Positions 28,016 through 36,481 of a DNA stretch of 64,000 nucleotides are shown piece by piece. Position 1 is the first letter of the stretch, and the number at the start of each line of letters is the position of its first letter. The position numbers were made by a program, and so were the translations under genes. Origin of the DNA: Bacteroidota bacterium (lineage in GTDB: Bacteria > Bacteroidota > Bacteroidia > Cytophagales > Spirosomataceae); the NCBI GenBank assembly GCA_020161355.1, contig JAIUOF010000003.1:310001-374000 (forward strand). Direction: 5' to 3'. A model generated the notes under the pieces. That model saw only the letters and a list, made by a program, of their open reading frames with translations. It was not told where the DNA came from and did no database searches.

Positions 28016-30184
28016 ATGAAAAAGCTATTTACTATTTTTTTTATGTGTGTGGGGATGGCGGTGCAGGCTCAAACCAAAGTGTCGGGTACTGTCTCTGACG
28101 ATAAAGGGGAGCCCTTGCCGTTTGCCAACGTGGCATTGGAAGGAACTTATGACGGAGCCTCAGCGGATGTAAACGGGAAGTACGAGTTTACGACCGATGA
28201 AAAAGGTCAAAAGTTATTAAGTGTGACAATGGTAGGTTTTGAAGCGGTAAAAAAGAGCGTAACACTGGAAGGAAGTGCCGTAGAGGTGAATTTTAAGATG
28301 AAAGAGTTGATAAACACCCTGAATGCAGTAGTAGTGTCGGCAGGGATGTTTGAGGCCTCAGACGAGAAAAAAGCGGTAATGATGAAGCCGCTTGATATTG
28401 TAACCACCGCCGGCGGAAATGCGGACATTACCTCGGTGATGCAATTGCTACCCGGTTCCAACCGGGTGGGCGAACGCGAGGGGCTCTTCGTGAGAGGGGG
28501 CTCTTCGAGTGAAACCAAGACTGTTATTGACGGTATGATTGTACAGAATCCGTATTTCAGTAGCACGCCGGATGTGCCGCAGAGAGGTAGGTTTGACCCG
28601 TTTATGTTTAAAGGAACGGCCTTTAGTACGGGTGGATATTCGGCACAATATGGACAGGCTTTGTCGTCGGTGCTATTACTAAATACTCAGGACAAACAAG
28701 GAAGCAATAGCTCTACCACATTGAGTGCCAATCTGGTAAGTGGGGCGATCACACACACACACAAGGGCTGGCTTACAGGAAGCTTGTATTACAGTAATAT
28801 CAGTCCACTGCTGAAAGTTGCTACCAATTCTTTTAATTTTGAAAAGGTACCTCAAGGCTTGGGTGCAGTGGTTTCGGTAAATGAGGTGTTGAAAAATAAG
28901 GCGACATTGAAGGTATTTGGGACACTTTCAGACAACAAGTCGGCGATTTGGTTGCCAAGTTACGATGCAATAAACAGCAAGTATTTATTTGACAATAAGA
29001 ATTTTAACACCTTTAATCATGCCCACTATCGTCAAACCTACAAGGACGGCATATGGGTGCTGCAAGCAGGGGCATCATATAGCAGAAACAATGATAATCT
29101 GGCTCTGAGTGGTGCCGGTTTTCAAAGAAAAGACGAACGTACGCAAGGCAGGTTGGTGATGAGCAGATTGTATGGAAACAACAACAGCAGCACACTTAAT
29201 TTTGGTACTGAAGTGCACCATATCAACGTAAGCAACCGCTACAATGAATTTGAAATGAAGATGACAGACAACTATTCGGCGGTGTTTGTGGAATCAGAGA
29301 CTTATCTGTCGAAAGATCTTGCTCTAAGAATCGGAGCGAGAGGGGAATATACCAGTGTACTGGATAGATTTAATGTAGCTCCCAGAATATCAATGGCTTA
29401 TAAAACAGGGGAATATTCGCAGGTTTCGGTGGCTGGCGGAAGGTTTTATCAAAATCCTGAGAAAGAGTATCTGTATATGAACAAGGCCCTCGACTTTGAA
29501 ATTGCAGATCATTATATTGCTAATTTTCAGAGAATTAAATCAGGAAAAACCTTTAGGACTGAGATTTTTTACAAAAAATATGACCAATTGGTAACCGAAA
29601 AAACGGAAACTTTTGATCCTAATCCTTATAGATTTCCGACAGGAATGACCAGCAACAACGGATACGGCTATGCCAGAGGATTTGATGTGTTTTTGAGGGA
29701 TCAGAAAAGCCTGAAAAATGGTGATGTATGGGTGACTTATTCATTTTTGGATACTGAAAGATATTTCAGGAATTATTCAAAATCAGTGATGCCATATTTT
29801 GCTTCAAAACATAATATGAGCGTGGTATATAAACAATTTTTAACCTCAATTACAACCAATGTGGGCTTAACGTACAGCTATTCGTCGCCAAGACCGGTAT
29901 ATGCTCCCGGCAATGATTTGCAGGAACCAGTTTTCACAAAGCCGTACCACAATGTAAGCTTTATGGCCAGTAAAATCAGACAAAGGCCCAATAACTTCCT
30001 GGTTTTCTATGTGATTGTGGACAATATTCTGAACAGAAACAATGTGTTTGGTTACAGGTTTTCGCAGGATGGCTCACAAAAATATGCTGTGAACGCACCC
30101 ATGAGAAGGATGTTACTGTTTGGTGCCACGTTTACTTTCGGAAAGCTTAACGGCAGATCAAAAGAAGCAGAGTTAGATTTTTAA
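28016..30184 (+). CDS. TonB-dependent receptor
   Basis: 722 residues: signal peptide (1-18), carboxypeptidase-regulatory-like domain (22-110, TKVSGTVSDDKGEPLPFANV), plug domain (about 125-230, MLPG-like LLPGSNRVGEREGLFVRGG and TVIDGMIV) and an outer-membrane barrel to the C-terminus. It takes up a ligand through the outer membrane with TonB energy. It is shorter than SusC-type receptors and no SusD gene follows, so the ligand may be a siderophore, metal or small compound. A TPR-like secreted protein gene follows after 127 bases. Confidence 0.93.
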   Translation: MKKLFTIFFMCVGMAVQAQTKVSGTVSDDKGEPLPFANVALEGTYDGASADVNGKYEFTTDEKGQKLLSVTMVGFEAVKKSVTLEGSAVEVNFKMKELINTLNAVVVSAGMFEASDEKKAVMMKPLDIVTTAGGNADITSVMQLLPGSNRVGEREGLFVRGGSSSETKTVIDGMIVQNPYFSSTPDVPQRGRFDPFMFKGTAFSTGGYSAQYGQALSSVLLLNTQDKQGSNSSTTLSANLVSGAITHTHKGWLTGSLYYSNISPLLKVATNSFNFEKVPQGLGAVVSVNEVLKNKATLKVFGTLSDNKSAIWLPSYDAINSKYLFDNKNFNTFNHAHYRQTYKDGIWVLQAGASYSRNNDNLALSGAGFQRKDERTQGRLVMSRLYGNNNSSTLNFGTEVHHINVSNRYNEFEMKMTDNYSAVFVESETYLSKDLALRIGARGEYTSVLDRFNVAPRISMAYKTGEYSQVSVAGGRFYQNPEKEYLYMNKALDFEIADHYIANFQRIKSGKTFRTEIFYKKYDQLVTEKTETFDPNPYRFPTGMTSNNGYGYARGFDVFLRDQKSLKNGDVWVTYSFLDTERYFRNYSKSVMPYFASKHNMSVVYKQFLTSITTNVGLTYSYSSPRPVYAPGNDLQEPVFTKPYHNVSFMASKIRQRPNNFLVFYVIVDNILNRNNVFGYRFSQDGSQKYAVNAPMRRMLLFGATFTFGKLNGRSKEAELDF

Positions 30185-30197
30185 AAAGTAATAAAAG

Positions 30198-30236
30198 TTG
30201 CGAGTACCGAGGTTTTGGGTGAAGAGTTAGCGAGTT
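30198..30236. repeat. GAGT-rich intergenic repeat words
   Basis: Contains GTTGCGAGT and GAGTTAGCGAGTTG, related to the words in the gap 32455-32649 (CCGAGTTACGAGT on the other strand). Confidence 0.4.
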
Positions 30237-30311
30237 GAAATACATCTGCTGCCTGATGCCTATTGCCTGCATCCTTAAAAAAAAATTAAACAAAATAAAA
30301 CAAATACAAAA

Positions 30312-30950
30312 ATGAAAAAGCAAATTTTGACCCTTTCTCTTATCGCCGGAATGGCGTTTGGCTCGATGGCACAATCAGAAAAATATGTTAGTGCTATGAC
30401 CGAGATTACTTCGGGAATACAGCAGGTGCAAGGCAAAGGTTTCCTGCCTTTTGCCAACAAAATGGAGCGTATTGCAGCCGCAGAGGCCAACGAGTGGCTA
30501 CCCAACTATTGGGCCGCATATTGCTATATAAATGAGAGTTTTACTACCGAAAAAACTGCCGACAAAGATTTGTTGCTCGATAAAGCCGAGGGTTTCCTGG
30601 TAAAAGCTGAGTCACTGGCCAAAGATAATGACGAGTTGGAAGTGGTAAAAGCACAATATGCGATGGCCAGGGTAAGTGTGGATCCAATGAGTCGTTGGCA
30701 GAAATATGGAGCTAATTTCCAGTCGGCATTAGCCAAAGCAGAAAAACTTAATCCTGCTAATCCAAGGATATTTTACACTCAGGGCTTAAATACTTTCTAT
30801 ACGCCGGAAGGATTTGGTGGAGGAAAATCAAAAGCTAAACCAATTTTTGAAAAAGCTGCCGGCCTTTTCGAAAAACAAAGTCCCGCTAATGCATATTCAC
30901 CGGCCTGGGGTAAAGGTGAAACCCAATATTTTTTACAGCAGTGTAACTAA
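30312..30950 (+). CDS. Secreted TPR-like protein
   Basis: 212 residues with a signal peptide (1-20, MAFGSMAQ). The mature part is helical with TPR-like pairs (WLPNYWAAYCYI, LDKAEGFLVKAESLAK, ALAKAEKLNPANPRIFYTQG). Proteins of this kind often lie next to TonB receptors in Bacteroidota and may act as periplasmic partners. Direct function unknown. It ends at a terminator at 30971. Confidence 0.75.
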   Translation: MKKQILTLSLIAGMAFGSMAQSEKYVSAMTEITSGIQQVQGKGFLPFANKMERIAAAEANEWLPNYWAAYCYINESFTTEKTADKDLLLDKAEGFLVKAESLAKDNDELEVVKAQYAMARVSVDPMSRWQKYGANFQSALAKAEKLNPANPRIFYTQGLNTFYTPEGFGGGKSKAKPIFEKAAGLFEKQSPANAYSPAWGKGETQYFLQQCN

Positions 30951-30970
30951 TAAAATTTATAGCAATTTCA

Positions 30971-31004
30971 AGCCGCATCTCTGTAAACGAGGTGCGGTTT
31001 TTTT
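30971..31004 (+). terminator. Terminator after the TPR-like gene
   Basis: CCGCATCTC (30973-30981) pairs with GAGGTGCGG (30989-30997), one G-T pair, then seven T. Confidence 0.8.
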
Positions 31005-31031
31005 ATTAATTTGGCAGAAAAATTCGCAGGA

Positions 31032-31781
31032 ATGATTGGAGTATTTGATTCGGGTATTGGGGGATTGACACTTTTGAAGGAGCTCGTAAAAACCCTCCCC
31101 AAAGAAGATTTTCTGTATTATGCCGATACTGAAAATGTACCCTATTCTTACAAAACCAGAGAGCAAATACTTGAATTTGTGGAGAATGCCGTTATTTTCC
31201 TTCGAAAAGAAAGCTGCAAAGCCATTGTGCTGGCATGCAATACCGCCACCAATGTGAGTATTGAGTATCTGAGAGAAAAATATGATTTTCCGATTATTGC
31301 CATTCAGCCTGCTGTGAAGGTAGCTTTTGACAATAATGAACCAGACAAACGGATCCTGGCTTGTGCCACTCCGGTTACACTTTCAGCTGATAGATTTGAA
31401 AACCTTATTAATTCATTGGATATCAATCATATAGTAGACAGACTTCCCCTGCCGGGATTAGTAGAATTTGCTGAAAATGAGATTTTTGAAGATGAAAAAG
31501 TCTTGGAATATTTGAAAACTGAATTTTCAAAATTTGACCTGAATCATTATAAGTATATCGTCCTGGGCTGTACACACTTTACTTATTATGAGAACTTTAT
31601 AAAGAAAAACTTCCCCTCACTCACCCCTGTTGACGGCAACGAAGGCACTGCACGCCATCTAAAAAATACACTTGAAACTTTGGGTTTACTCTCAGTTGAA
31701 GGAATTGGAAATATGAGATTTGTGGAATCAGGAAATTATGTAAAAGACGAAAGCCGATTCTTGAGGTATTTGGGAAGATAA
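31032..31781 (+). CDS. murI: Glutamate racemase
   Basis: About 249 residues. It converts L- to D-glutamate for peptidoglycan in the cytoplasm. Diagnostic motifs: IGVFDSGIGGLT at the N-terminus, the first catalytic Cys in ACNTATN and the second in GCTHF. The ATG at 31032 starts directly at MIGVFDSG, the family's usual start; a TTG at 31011 would add seven residues. It follows the preceding terminator closely and a TAATTTG element at about 31008 may be its promoter. Confidence 0.95.
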   Translation: MIGVFDSGIGGLTLLKELVKTLPKEDFLYYADTENVPYSYKTREQILEFVENAVIFLRKESCKAIVLACNTATNVSIEYLREKYDFPIIAIQPAVKVAFDNNEPDKRILACATPVTLSADRFENLINSLDINHIVDRLPLPGLVEFAENEIFEDEKVLEYLKTEFSKFDLNHYKYIVLGCTHFTYYENFIKKNFPSLTPVDGNEGTARHLKNTLETLGLLSVEGIGNMRFVESGNYVKDESRFLRYLGR

Positions 31782-31792
31782 ATCTTATTAAA

Positions 31793-32446
31793 TCACCCCT
31801 TCCTATACTTCCTGGTCCATTCAATAGCTCCAAAAGTAGCAATTACACAAAAAACTGCATAAAGTACTGAATAAAGTTTTACATCTTTAACAAAATACAT
31901 ATAGGTACTTATCAGGTCAATGGCCAGCCACATCCACCAGGCTTCTACTTTCTTTTTCATTAGCATAAATGTGGCCACGATGCTCATTACGGTTGTAAAA
32001 CTATCCATATAAGGAAAGGCACTGGGAAGGCTAAATATTTTCGGAAAAAATTCATGAAGGTTTTTTGAAAAAGTTCCCATCAAAAATGTAGCTACCAATC
32101 CCCCGAAAATTAGAAGAAAAGCATTTTTTTGTGTCAATCTTGTGATTTTAAGCTCATGTTTTTGGTTGGCCTCTGATTCTTTCGGAAATTTCCATAGCCA
32201 GAAACCTATTACATTGGTCACAAAGAAAAAGCCCTGCAAAAACATATCGGGGTAGAGCTGAATCTGGTAGAACATGATGGCAGCCAGCACTACATTTATG
32301 AGCCCTATTATCCAGCTCCATACATTTTCTTTTGCAGAAAGCCACACCGCATATCCACCAGTTAAAGTAGCCCAAAACTCCAGGTGACTCATAGGATAGC
32401 CCCAAATCGTGAAGAATATGTTTTTTATATCGAAAATTTGAATCAT
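31793..32446 (-). CDS. pnuC: Nicotinamide riboside transporter PnuC
   Basis: 217 residues, seven to eight membrane helices, the PnuC size. EFWATLTGGYAVWLSAKENVWSW at the N-terminus, GFFFVTNVIGFWLWKF and a C-terminal WMWLAIDLIST are typical of the family, which admits nicotinamide riboside by facilitated diffusion for NAD synthesis. No nadR-type kinase follows in the window. Convergent with murI, 11 bases apart. Confidence 0.92.
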   Translation of the reverse strand: MIQIFDIKNIFFTIWGYPMSHLEFWATLTGGYAVWLSAKENVWSWIIGLINVVLAAIMFYQIQLYPDMFLQGFFFVTNVIGFWLWKFPKESEANQKHELKITRLTQKNAFLLIFGGLVATFLMGTFSKNLHEFFPKIFSLPSAFPYMDSFTTVMSIVATFMLMKKKVEAWWMWLAIDLISTYMYFVKDVKLYSVLYAVFCVIATFGAIEWTRKYRKG

Positions 32447-32454
32447 TATATTTC

Positions 32455-32483
32455 AGTTCCGGGTTGCGAGTTATGAGTTCCGG
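32455..32483. repeat. Short direct repeat AGTTCCGGG
   Basis: AGTTCCGGG at 32455-32463 and 32475-32483, separated by TTGCGAGTTATG. Part of the same family of GAGT words as at 30198 and 32610. Confidence 0.45.
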
Positions 32484-32609
32484 GCATTATTTACCAAAAA
32501 AAACTAAATAACATATAAACAGCTTAATAACAAATACTTACATCTTCAGAAAGACAAATCTAGATTAACTTTATCCCAAGAAAACTGACTTCTCGTGTCT
32601 CAACAATCG

Positions 32610-32649
32610 ACTCGTAACTCGGCTCTCGACACTCGTAACTCGGCTTTCG
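32610..32649. repeat. Two-copy tandem repeat, 21-base period
   Basis: ACTCGTAACTCGGCTCTCG (32610-32628) and ACTCGTAACTCGGCTTTCG (32631-32649) differ at one base. Non-coding gap between pnuC and the DUF2480 gene. Confidence 0.8.
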
Positions 32650-32659
32650 CAACTTTACT

Positions 32660-33169
32660 TTAACTTTTCCTCTTAAAAAGGGGCACCGTACTGCATGGTT
32701 CACCAAACATCAGGCTGCGGGCAAGGGGTTTGAGGATTCTGGTCAGTTCTACATAAACTTCCACTGGAATTGACGCATTGCTACAGCCTTTTACCACTAT
32801 ACGTTGCCCTTGAAATCCCTCCCAATTTATTTTTCGGAAAATCTCTTCGAAAATTTTTATTTCCAATTGTTCCAGACTGCCGAAAACCACCATTTCTGCC
32901 ACCTCGCTCATATGGCCGGCCAAAAGCATATATGCCCAGGTAGGCACTATGGCATCTGCAGTGCAAACTATTCCCACATATTTTCCCCGATATTGCTCCC
33001 AATCATGTGTTTTCAAAAACTCCCTGAAGTCTTTTTCTTTCAGGATCAACTCCATGAAAAGATTCTGCTTCAGGTCATATAGTTCCCTTTCTCCTTTAGG
33101 ATAGTAGTCTTCCAGGTCAAAAGTCATTAACCCGCTCTGCGTCACACGATTTATGATTGTCTCTTCCAT
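32660..33169 (-). CDS. DUF2480 family protein
   Basis: 169 residues. The pattern INRV..SGLMTFDLEDYYP, LKEKDFREFLKTHDW, CTADAIVPTWAYMLL and EPCSTVPLFKRKS identifies DUF2480, a cytoplasmic family nearly confined to Bacteroidota and without known function. It follows the membrane protein gene at 33182 by 12 bases and is probably the last gene of the run MazG-like, DUF1016, membrane protein, DUF2480. Confidence 0.93.
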   Translation of the reverse strand: MEETIINRVTQSGLMTFDLEDYYPKGERELYDLKQNLFMELILKEKDFREFLKTHDWEQYRGKYVGIVCTADAIVPTWAYMLLAGHMSEVAEMVVFGSLEQLEIKIFEEIFRKINWEGFQGQRIVVKGCSNASIPVEVYVELTRILKPLARSLMFGEPCSTVPLFKRKS

Positions 33170-33181
33170 TTTGGTTTTTAA

Positions 33182-34090
33182 CTATTCCACCCTTACCACC
33201 GAATCATCCTCTAAATCAGAATTAGGCTCCGATTTTACTCTTTTTTCCAGACTGATTGGATTAGCTTTAAAAAATGCACTGGCAAGGGTAAGATTAAAGA
33301 TTTTTAAAAATGTTCTTGCCAAAACCGAAAATTGCTGAACCAAAAACATCATAAAAATAGTAATGCCGGTGCTCATCTGTGTCAGGCCGTCGATTCCCAA
33401 ATACACCAATAGCAACAAAAAACCAACAAAAAGAACTCCCCAAAACAGCAAAAATGTCACAGGTCTTTTCATTATGTAGCCAAATGCCTTCCCAAACGCT
33501 TCCCATGGGCCTAAATCACCCTTTTGGCTCATCATGACTTTTGCATACATATTTTGTACTATTACAACACTAAAAAAGTAAGCCAAAATCGCAACTGGTG
33601 GCAGCATCACGAAGAAATAGGTTTTCTCACTTCCGCCTTCACCAATAGATGCGAAAATGAAAAAAAACATTCCTGAGAAAGCCACCAGTACCAAAAGAAA
33701 TATCATAGAATAAACCAGTAACATCAGATATTTACCAAATTGAATACTAGCTCCTGCAAAAAAATCAGCAAAAGTAAAATCCTTATTACTAATCACTTTC
33801 AGGATTCCTCCGTCAAAGAAATTGCTTAATAATAAATACAACAGTCCTACTACAAAAAACAATGAAACAAGCGGCCTGAAAGCATCTCCACTTTGATTGA
33901 TAAAATCGCTGAATATCATAAAGTCGAAGTCTTTCAGCAAAGCATCCAATGCTACCGAGGTATCCGCTTCATTGAGAAAAGTAACATAAAATGGTCTTGC
34001 CACCAGCATAGCCAGCACAAATCCAACCCCATATATCAAAAACAACATCTTTGGTCTGCTCCAGACCGCCGAAAACGCCGATTTAATCAT
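33182..34090 (-). CDS. Membrane protein of unknown function
   Basis: 302 residues with about six helices in two groups and an extracytoplasmic region between helices 1 and 2; the last 30 residues are charged (EKRVKSEPNSDLEDDS). No recognised family. Its start overlaps the end of the DUF1016 gene by 8 bases, so translation is probably coupled, and DUF2480 follows. Confidence 0.75.
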   Translation of the reverse strand: MIKSAFSAVWSRPKMLFLIYGVGFVLAMLVARPFYVTFLNEADTSVALDALLKDFDFMIFSDFINQSGDAFRPLVSLFFVVGLLYLLLSNFFDGGILKVISNKDFTFADFFAGASIQFGKYLMLLVYSMIFLLVLVAFSGMFFFIFASIGEGGSEKTYFFVMLPPVAILAYFFSVVIVQNMYAKVMMSQKGDLGPWEAFGKAFGYIMKRPVTFLLFWGVLFVGFLLLLVYLGIDGLTQMSTGITIFMMFLVQQFSVLARTFLKIFNLTLASAFFKANPISLEKRVKSEPNSDLEDDSVVRVE

Positions 34091-35096
34091 AATTTTTATT
34101 TCTTTCTATTTTCTCTATTTCCTTGTTCATTTCGTCCAAAAGCTGCTGTTCGGTCGGCAGATACAATTGGTATTTACTCGCAAAAATACTCATATTATCT
34201 TCAGGAAGTGTGATTTTTACCATCGCGTCATTTTTATCGGCACAAAGTAAAATTCCTATCGTCGGGTTTTCGAAATCCTGCTTTTCAATTCTATCAAAAT
34301 AATTGACATACATTTGTAGCTGACCTATGTCCTGATGAGTAATTTTATCAGTCTTAATCTCAATAATTACAAAACATTGCAAAAGGCGGTTGTAAAACAC
34401 AAGATCGACAAAGAAATCATCCCCATCCAAATGAATTCTTTTCTGTCTGGCCACAAACGAGAATCCATTGCCTATTTCCAATAAAAAATCCTGCAAATGA
34501 CTAATTATCAACGATTCAAAATCTTTTTCATAATAATTACTCTCTTTCTTTAAGCCTAAAAACTCCAATACCATCGGGTCTTTTATTACTTCCTTTACAT
34601 CAGAGGGTAGTTTTTCGTTTCTTGCTATTGCCAGAACTGACTCCACATCGTTACTTATAAGCAGCCTCTCAAAAAGCTGGCTATTTACCTGCCTCTCCAG
34701 TTGTCTCGCTGTCCAAAGATTTTTTTCGGCTTCGGCCAAGTAGAAAGCCCTTTTCTCCTTATTTTCTATCCTGATAAAAGTACGATAGTGAGTCCAACTA
34801 AATTGCGAACGCAGTGCGTTCGTAATTGGAAATATTCTGTAAAACTGTCTGAATAATTCTAATTGTCTAATGGAAAATCCACTTCCAAACAGTGGTGTAA
34901 GCTCTTCCGAAAGTGATTTTATCAAAAACTCTCCATACTTCGCCCTATCCAGGCCCTTCTGTTCTTCTTCGAAAATCACCCGGCCTATTTCCCAATACAT
35001 CAAAACTCTTTCATAATCAACCGACCGGACCGCACGCTCTCTCGCATTGTCAATGATGGATTTAATTTCCGAAACCAGATTTTTATTCAGTTGCAT
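34083..35096 (-). CDS. DUF1016/YhcG-type PD-(D/E)XK nuclease family protein
   Basis: 337 residues. The N-terminal DUF1016 domain (residues 5-160; YWEIGRVIFEEEQ, FSIRQLELFRQFY, SWTHYRTFIRIE) is followed by a PD-(D/E)XK nuclease-like domain: FFVDLVFYNRLLQCFVIIEIKTDKI supplies the Asp and E-x-K core. These proteins are often found near restriction or mobile elements, but here the neighbours are a MazG-like protein and membrane proteins. It contains a near-perfect 27-base palindrome at 34801-34827. Confidence 0.93.
   Translation of the reverse strand: MQLNKNLVSEIKSIIDNARERAVRSVDYERVLMYWEIGRVIFEEEQKGLDRAKYGEFLIKSLSEELTPLFGSGFSIRQLELFRQFYRIFPITNALRSQFSWTHYRTFIRIENKEKRAFYLAEAEKNLWTARQLERQVNSQLFERLLISNDVESVLAIARNEKLPSDVKEVIKDPMVLEFLGLKKESNYYEKDFESLIISHLQDFLLEIGNGFSFVARQKRIHLDGDDFFVDLVFYNRLLQCFVIIEIKTDKITHQDIGQLQMYVNYFDRIEKQDFENPTIGILLCADKNDAMVKITLPEDNMSIFASKYQLYLPTEQQLLDEMNKEIEKIERNKNYD
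34801..34827. repeat. 27-base near-perfect palindrome inside the DUF1016 gene
   Basis: AATTGCGAACGCA, centre G34814, then TGCGTTCGTAATT: twelve of thirteen positions pair. It encodes ITNALRSQF in the nuclease family protein. Confidence 0.7.
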
Positions 35097-35108
35097 ATCT
35101 AAATTGTT

Positions 35109-35435
35109 TTATTTCAACTTCGGATTATTCTTATGCCTATCGGCATCTCTAATCGACTTTTTCTCCAGATTTTTCTCCAGAGCATCTGTTAAATTCACCC
35201 CAGTTTGATTGGCGAGGCATACCAGCACAAAAAACACATCAGCCAACTCATCACCAAGATCTTTGCCTTTGTCAGTTTCTTTTTCTGATTGCTCACCGTA
35301 TCTTCTGGCCATAATCCGGGCTACTTCACCCACTTCCTCCATCAAAATCGCCGTATTGGTAAGTTCATTAAAATATCTAACTCCTGTTGTATTAATCCAC
35401 TTATCTACAGCACCTTGCAATTCATTCAAAGTCAT
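35109..35435 (-). CDS. MazG-like nucleotide pyrophosphohydrolase
   Basis: 108 residues, a single all-alpha NTP pyrophosphatase domain. Metal-binding residues are in LMEEVGEVARIM (ExxE) and DELADVFF (ExxD). It would hydrolyse NTPs or dNTPs to monophosphates, perhaps as housecleaning. It is 12 bases upstream of the DUF1016 gene on the same strand and likely heads that transcript. Confidence 0.92.
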   Translation of the reverse strand: MTLNELQGAVDKWINTTGVRYFNELTNTAILMEEVGEVARIMARRYGEQSEKETDKGKDLGDELADVFFVLVCLANQTGVNLTDALEKNLEKKSIRDADRHKNNPKLK

Positions 35436-35454
35436 ATTCTTTACCTATTTTTGA

Positions 35455-35565
35455 GGGCGATTCCACGCAAAAGGCGTGGCCGGGCTTTCGCCTTTACTCC
35501 TCCCACGCCACGCCATTCGGCTTAGGCGTGGTGCGGGGTATCGGCTCTATCCCTATCGCATTCAT
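35455..35565. repeat. REP-like intergenic repeat with two hairpins
   Basis: GC-rich island in AT-rich DNA. Hairpin 1: CCACGC (35463-35468) / GCGTGG (35474-35479). Hairpin 2: GCCACGCC (35507-35514) / GGCGTGGT (35525-35532). Between and after them are GGGCTTTCGCCTTTACTCC and GGTATCGGCTCTATCCC, words typical of dispersed Bacteroidota intergenic repeats. No coding sequence is supported here. Confidence 0.65.
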
Positions 35566-35712
35566 TATTTTTCAGTGCTAATTTAATCATCCCTGAGCAA
35601 TAATTCTTACAAATACCTGACAAGTCAATTACCATTAAGTAAAAACCTATTTCAAAATCCAATCTCATTCATAAATTTTCGTTTCTTTGAGATAAACAAA
35701 CCCTCTATTGAC

Positions 35713-36336
35713 ATGGAAAAAAACATTGACCGCCGGAAATTTACCCGGAATCTCAGCATAGGCCTTGGAACTTTTATGCTCCCATCGGCAGGAATCAGTC
35801 AGCCGGCAACGATTCTCGACGAAAACAACCTCAACCACATTGGTCCCCGTTCGGGATTTACGCCCCAAATTGGCACTTTGATTTCGATGCTTGACTGGCT
35901 GAGCAATTCGGTGATTCAATATCATAAAAAATTAACTGTCGAGCAGCTGGACTTCCTTTTTGATAAAGAATCCAATACCATAGGCTCGCTTATGATGCAT
36001 TTAGCCGCCACCGAGGTTATTTATCAGGATATTACGTTTCATAATTTAGAAGACTTCACTCCCGAAAACAAGAAAAAATGGAATATTGCCATGGAACTAG
36101 GGGATGATGCCCGAAAAGAAATTAAAGGAAATCCACTGAGTTATTACAAAGATATGTTTGATGAGGTGCGGGCAATGACCAAAGCCGAAATGAAAAAACG
36201 GGACGACAAATGGCTCCTTAGCGGCGAAACCAAAGATTGGGATTGGAACAACTACTGTAAATGGTTCCATGTGGCAGAGCACTACGCCAATCATCGTGGT
36301 CAGATGACCTGGTATGCTAAAAGATTGCCTAAATAA
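35713..36336 (+). CDS. Tat-exported DinB superfamily protein
   Basis: 207 residues. The N-terminus DRRKFTRNLSIGLGTFMLPSAG has a twin-arginine motif and hydrophobic stretch, so export folded through Tat is likely. The rest is a DinB/YfiT four-helix bundle with putative metal-binding His in LMMHLAATE and FHVAEHYANHRGQM. DinB proteins are usually cytoplasmic thiol-dependent enzymes, so an exported one is unusual but not rare in Bacteroidota. Function unknown. Confidence 0.88.
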   Translation: MEKNIDRRKFTRNLSIGLGTFMLPSAGISQPATILDENNLNHIGPRSGFTPQIGTLISMLDWLSNSVIQYHKKLTVEQLDFLFDKESNTIGSLMMHLAATEVIYQDITFHNLEDFTPENKKKWNIAMELGDDARKEIKGNPLSYYKDMFDEVRAMTKAEMKKRDDKWLLSGETKDWDWNNYCKWFHVAEHYANHRGQMTWYAKRLPK

Positions 36337-36481
36337 GGACAAAGGTCAAGTTCGCAAAAGTCATTTTTTATCTATTCAATCATACTTTAAGTCTCATTGT
36401 GCTGTTCATACGCAGGGCAATGGGCTTTTTTTTTGTAATTTTGAGAAATCAAAAAAACAACAAACAAACAAAACCATTAGC

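Noticed and set aside
28016-30950. SusCD-type polysaccharide utilisation pair
   Set aside because: The receptor is shorter than SusC proteins and the following TPR-like protein lacks a lipobox and SusD motifs.
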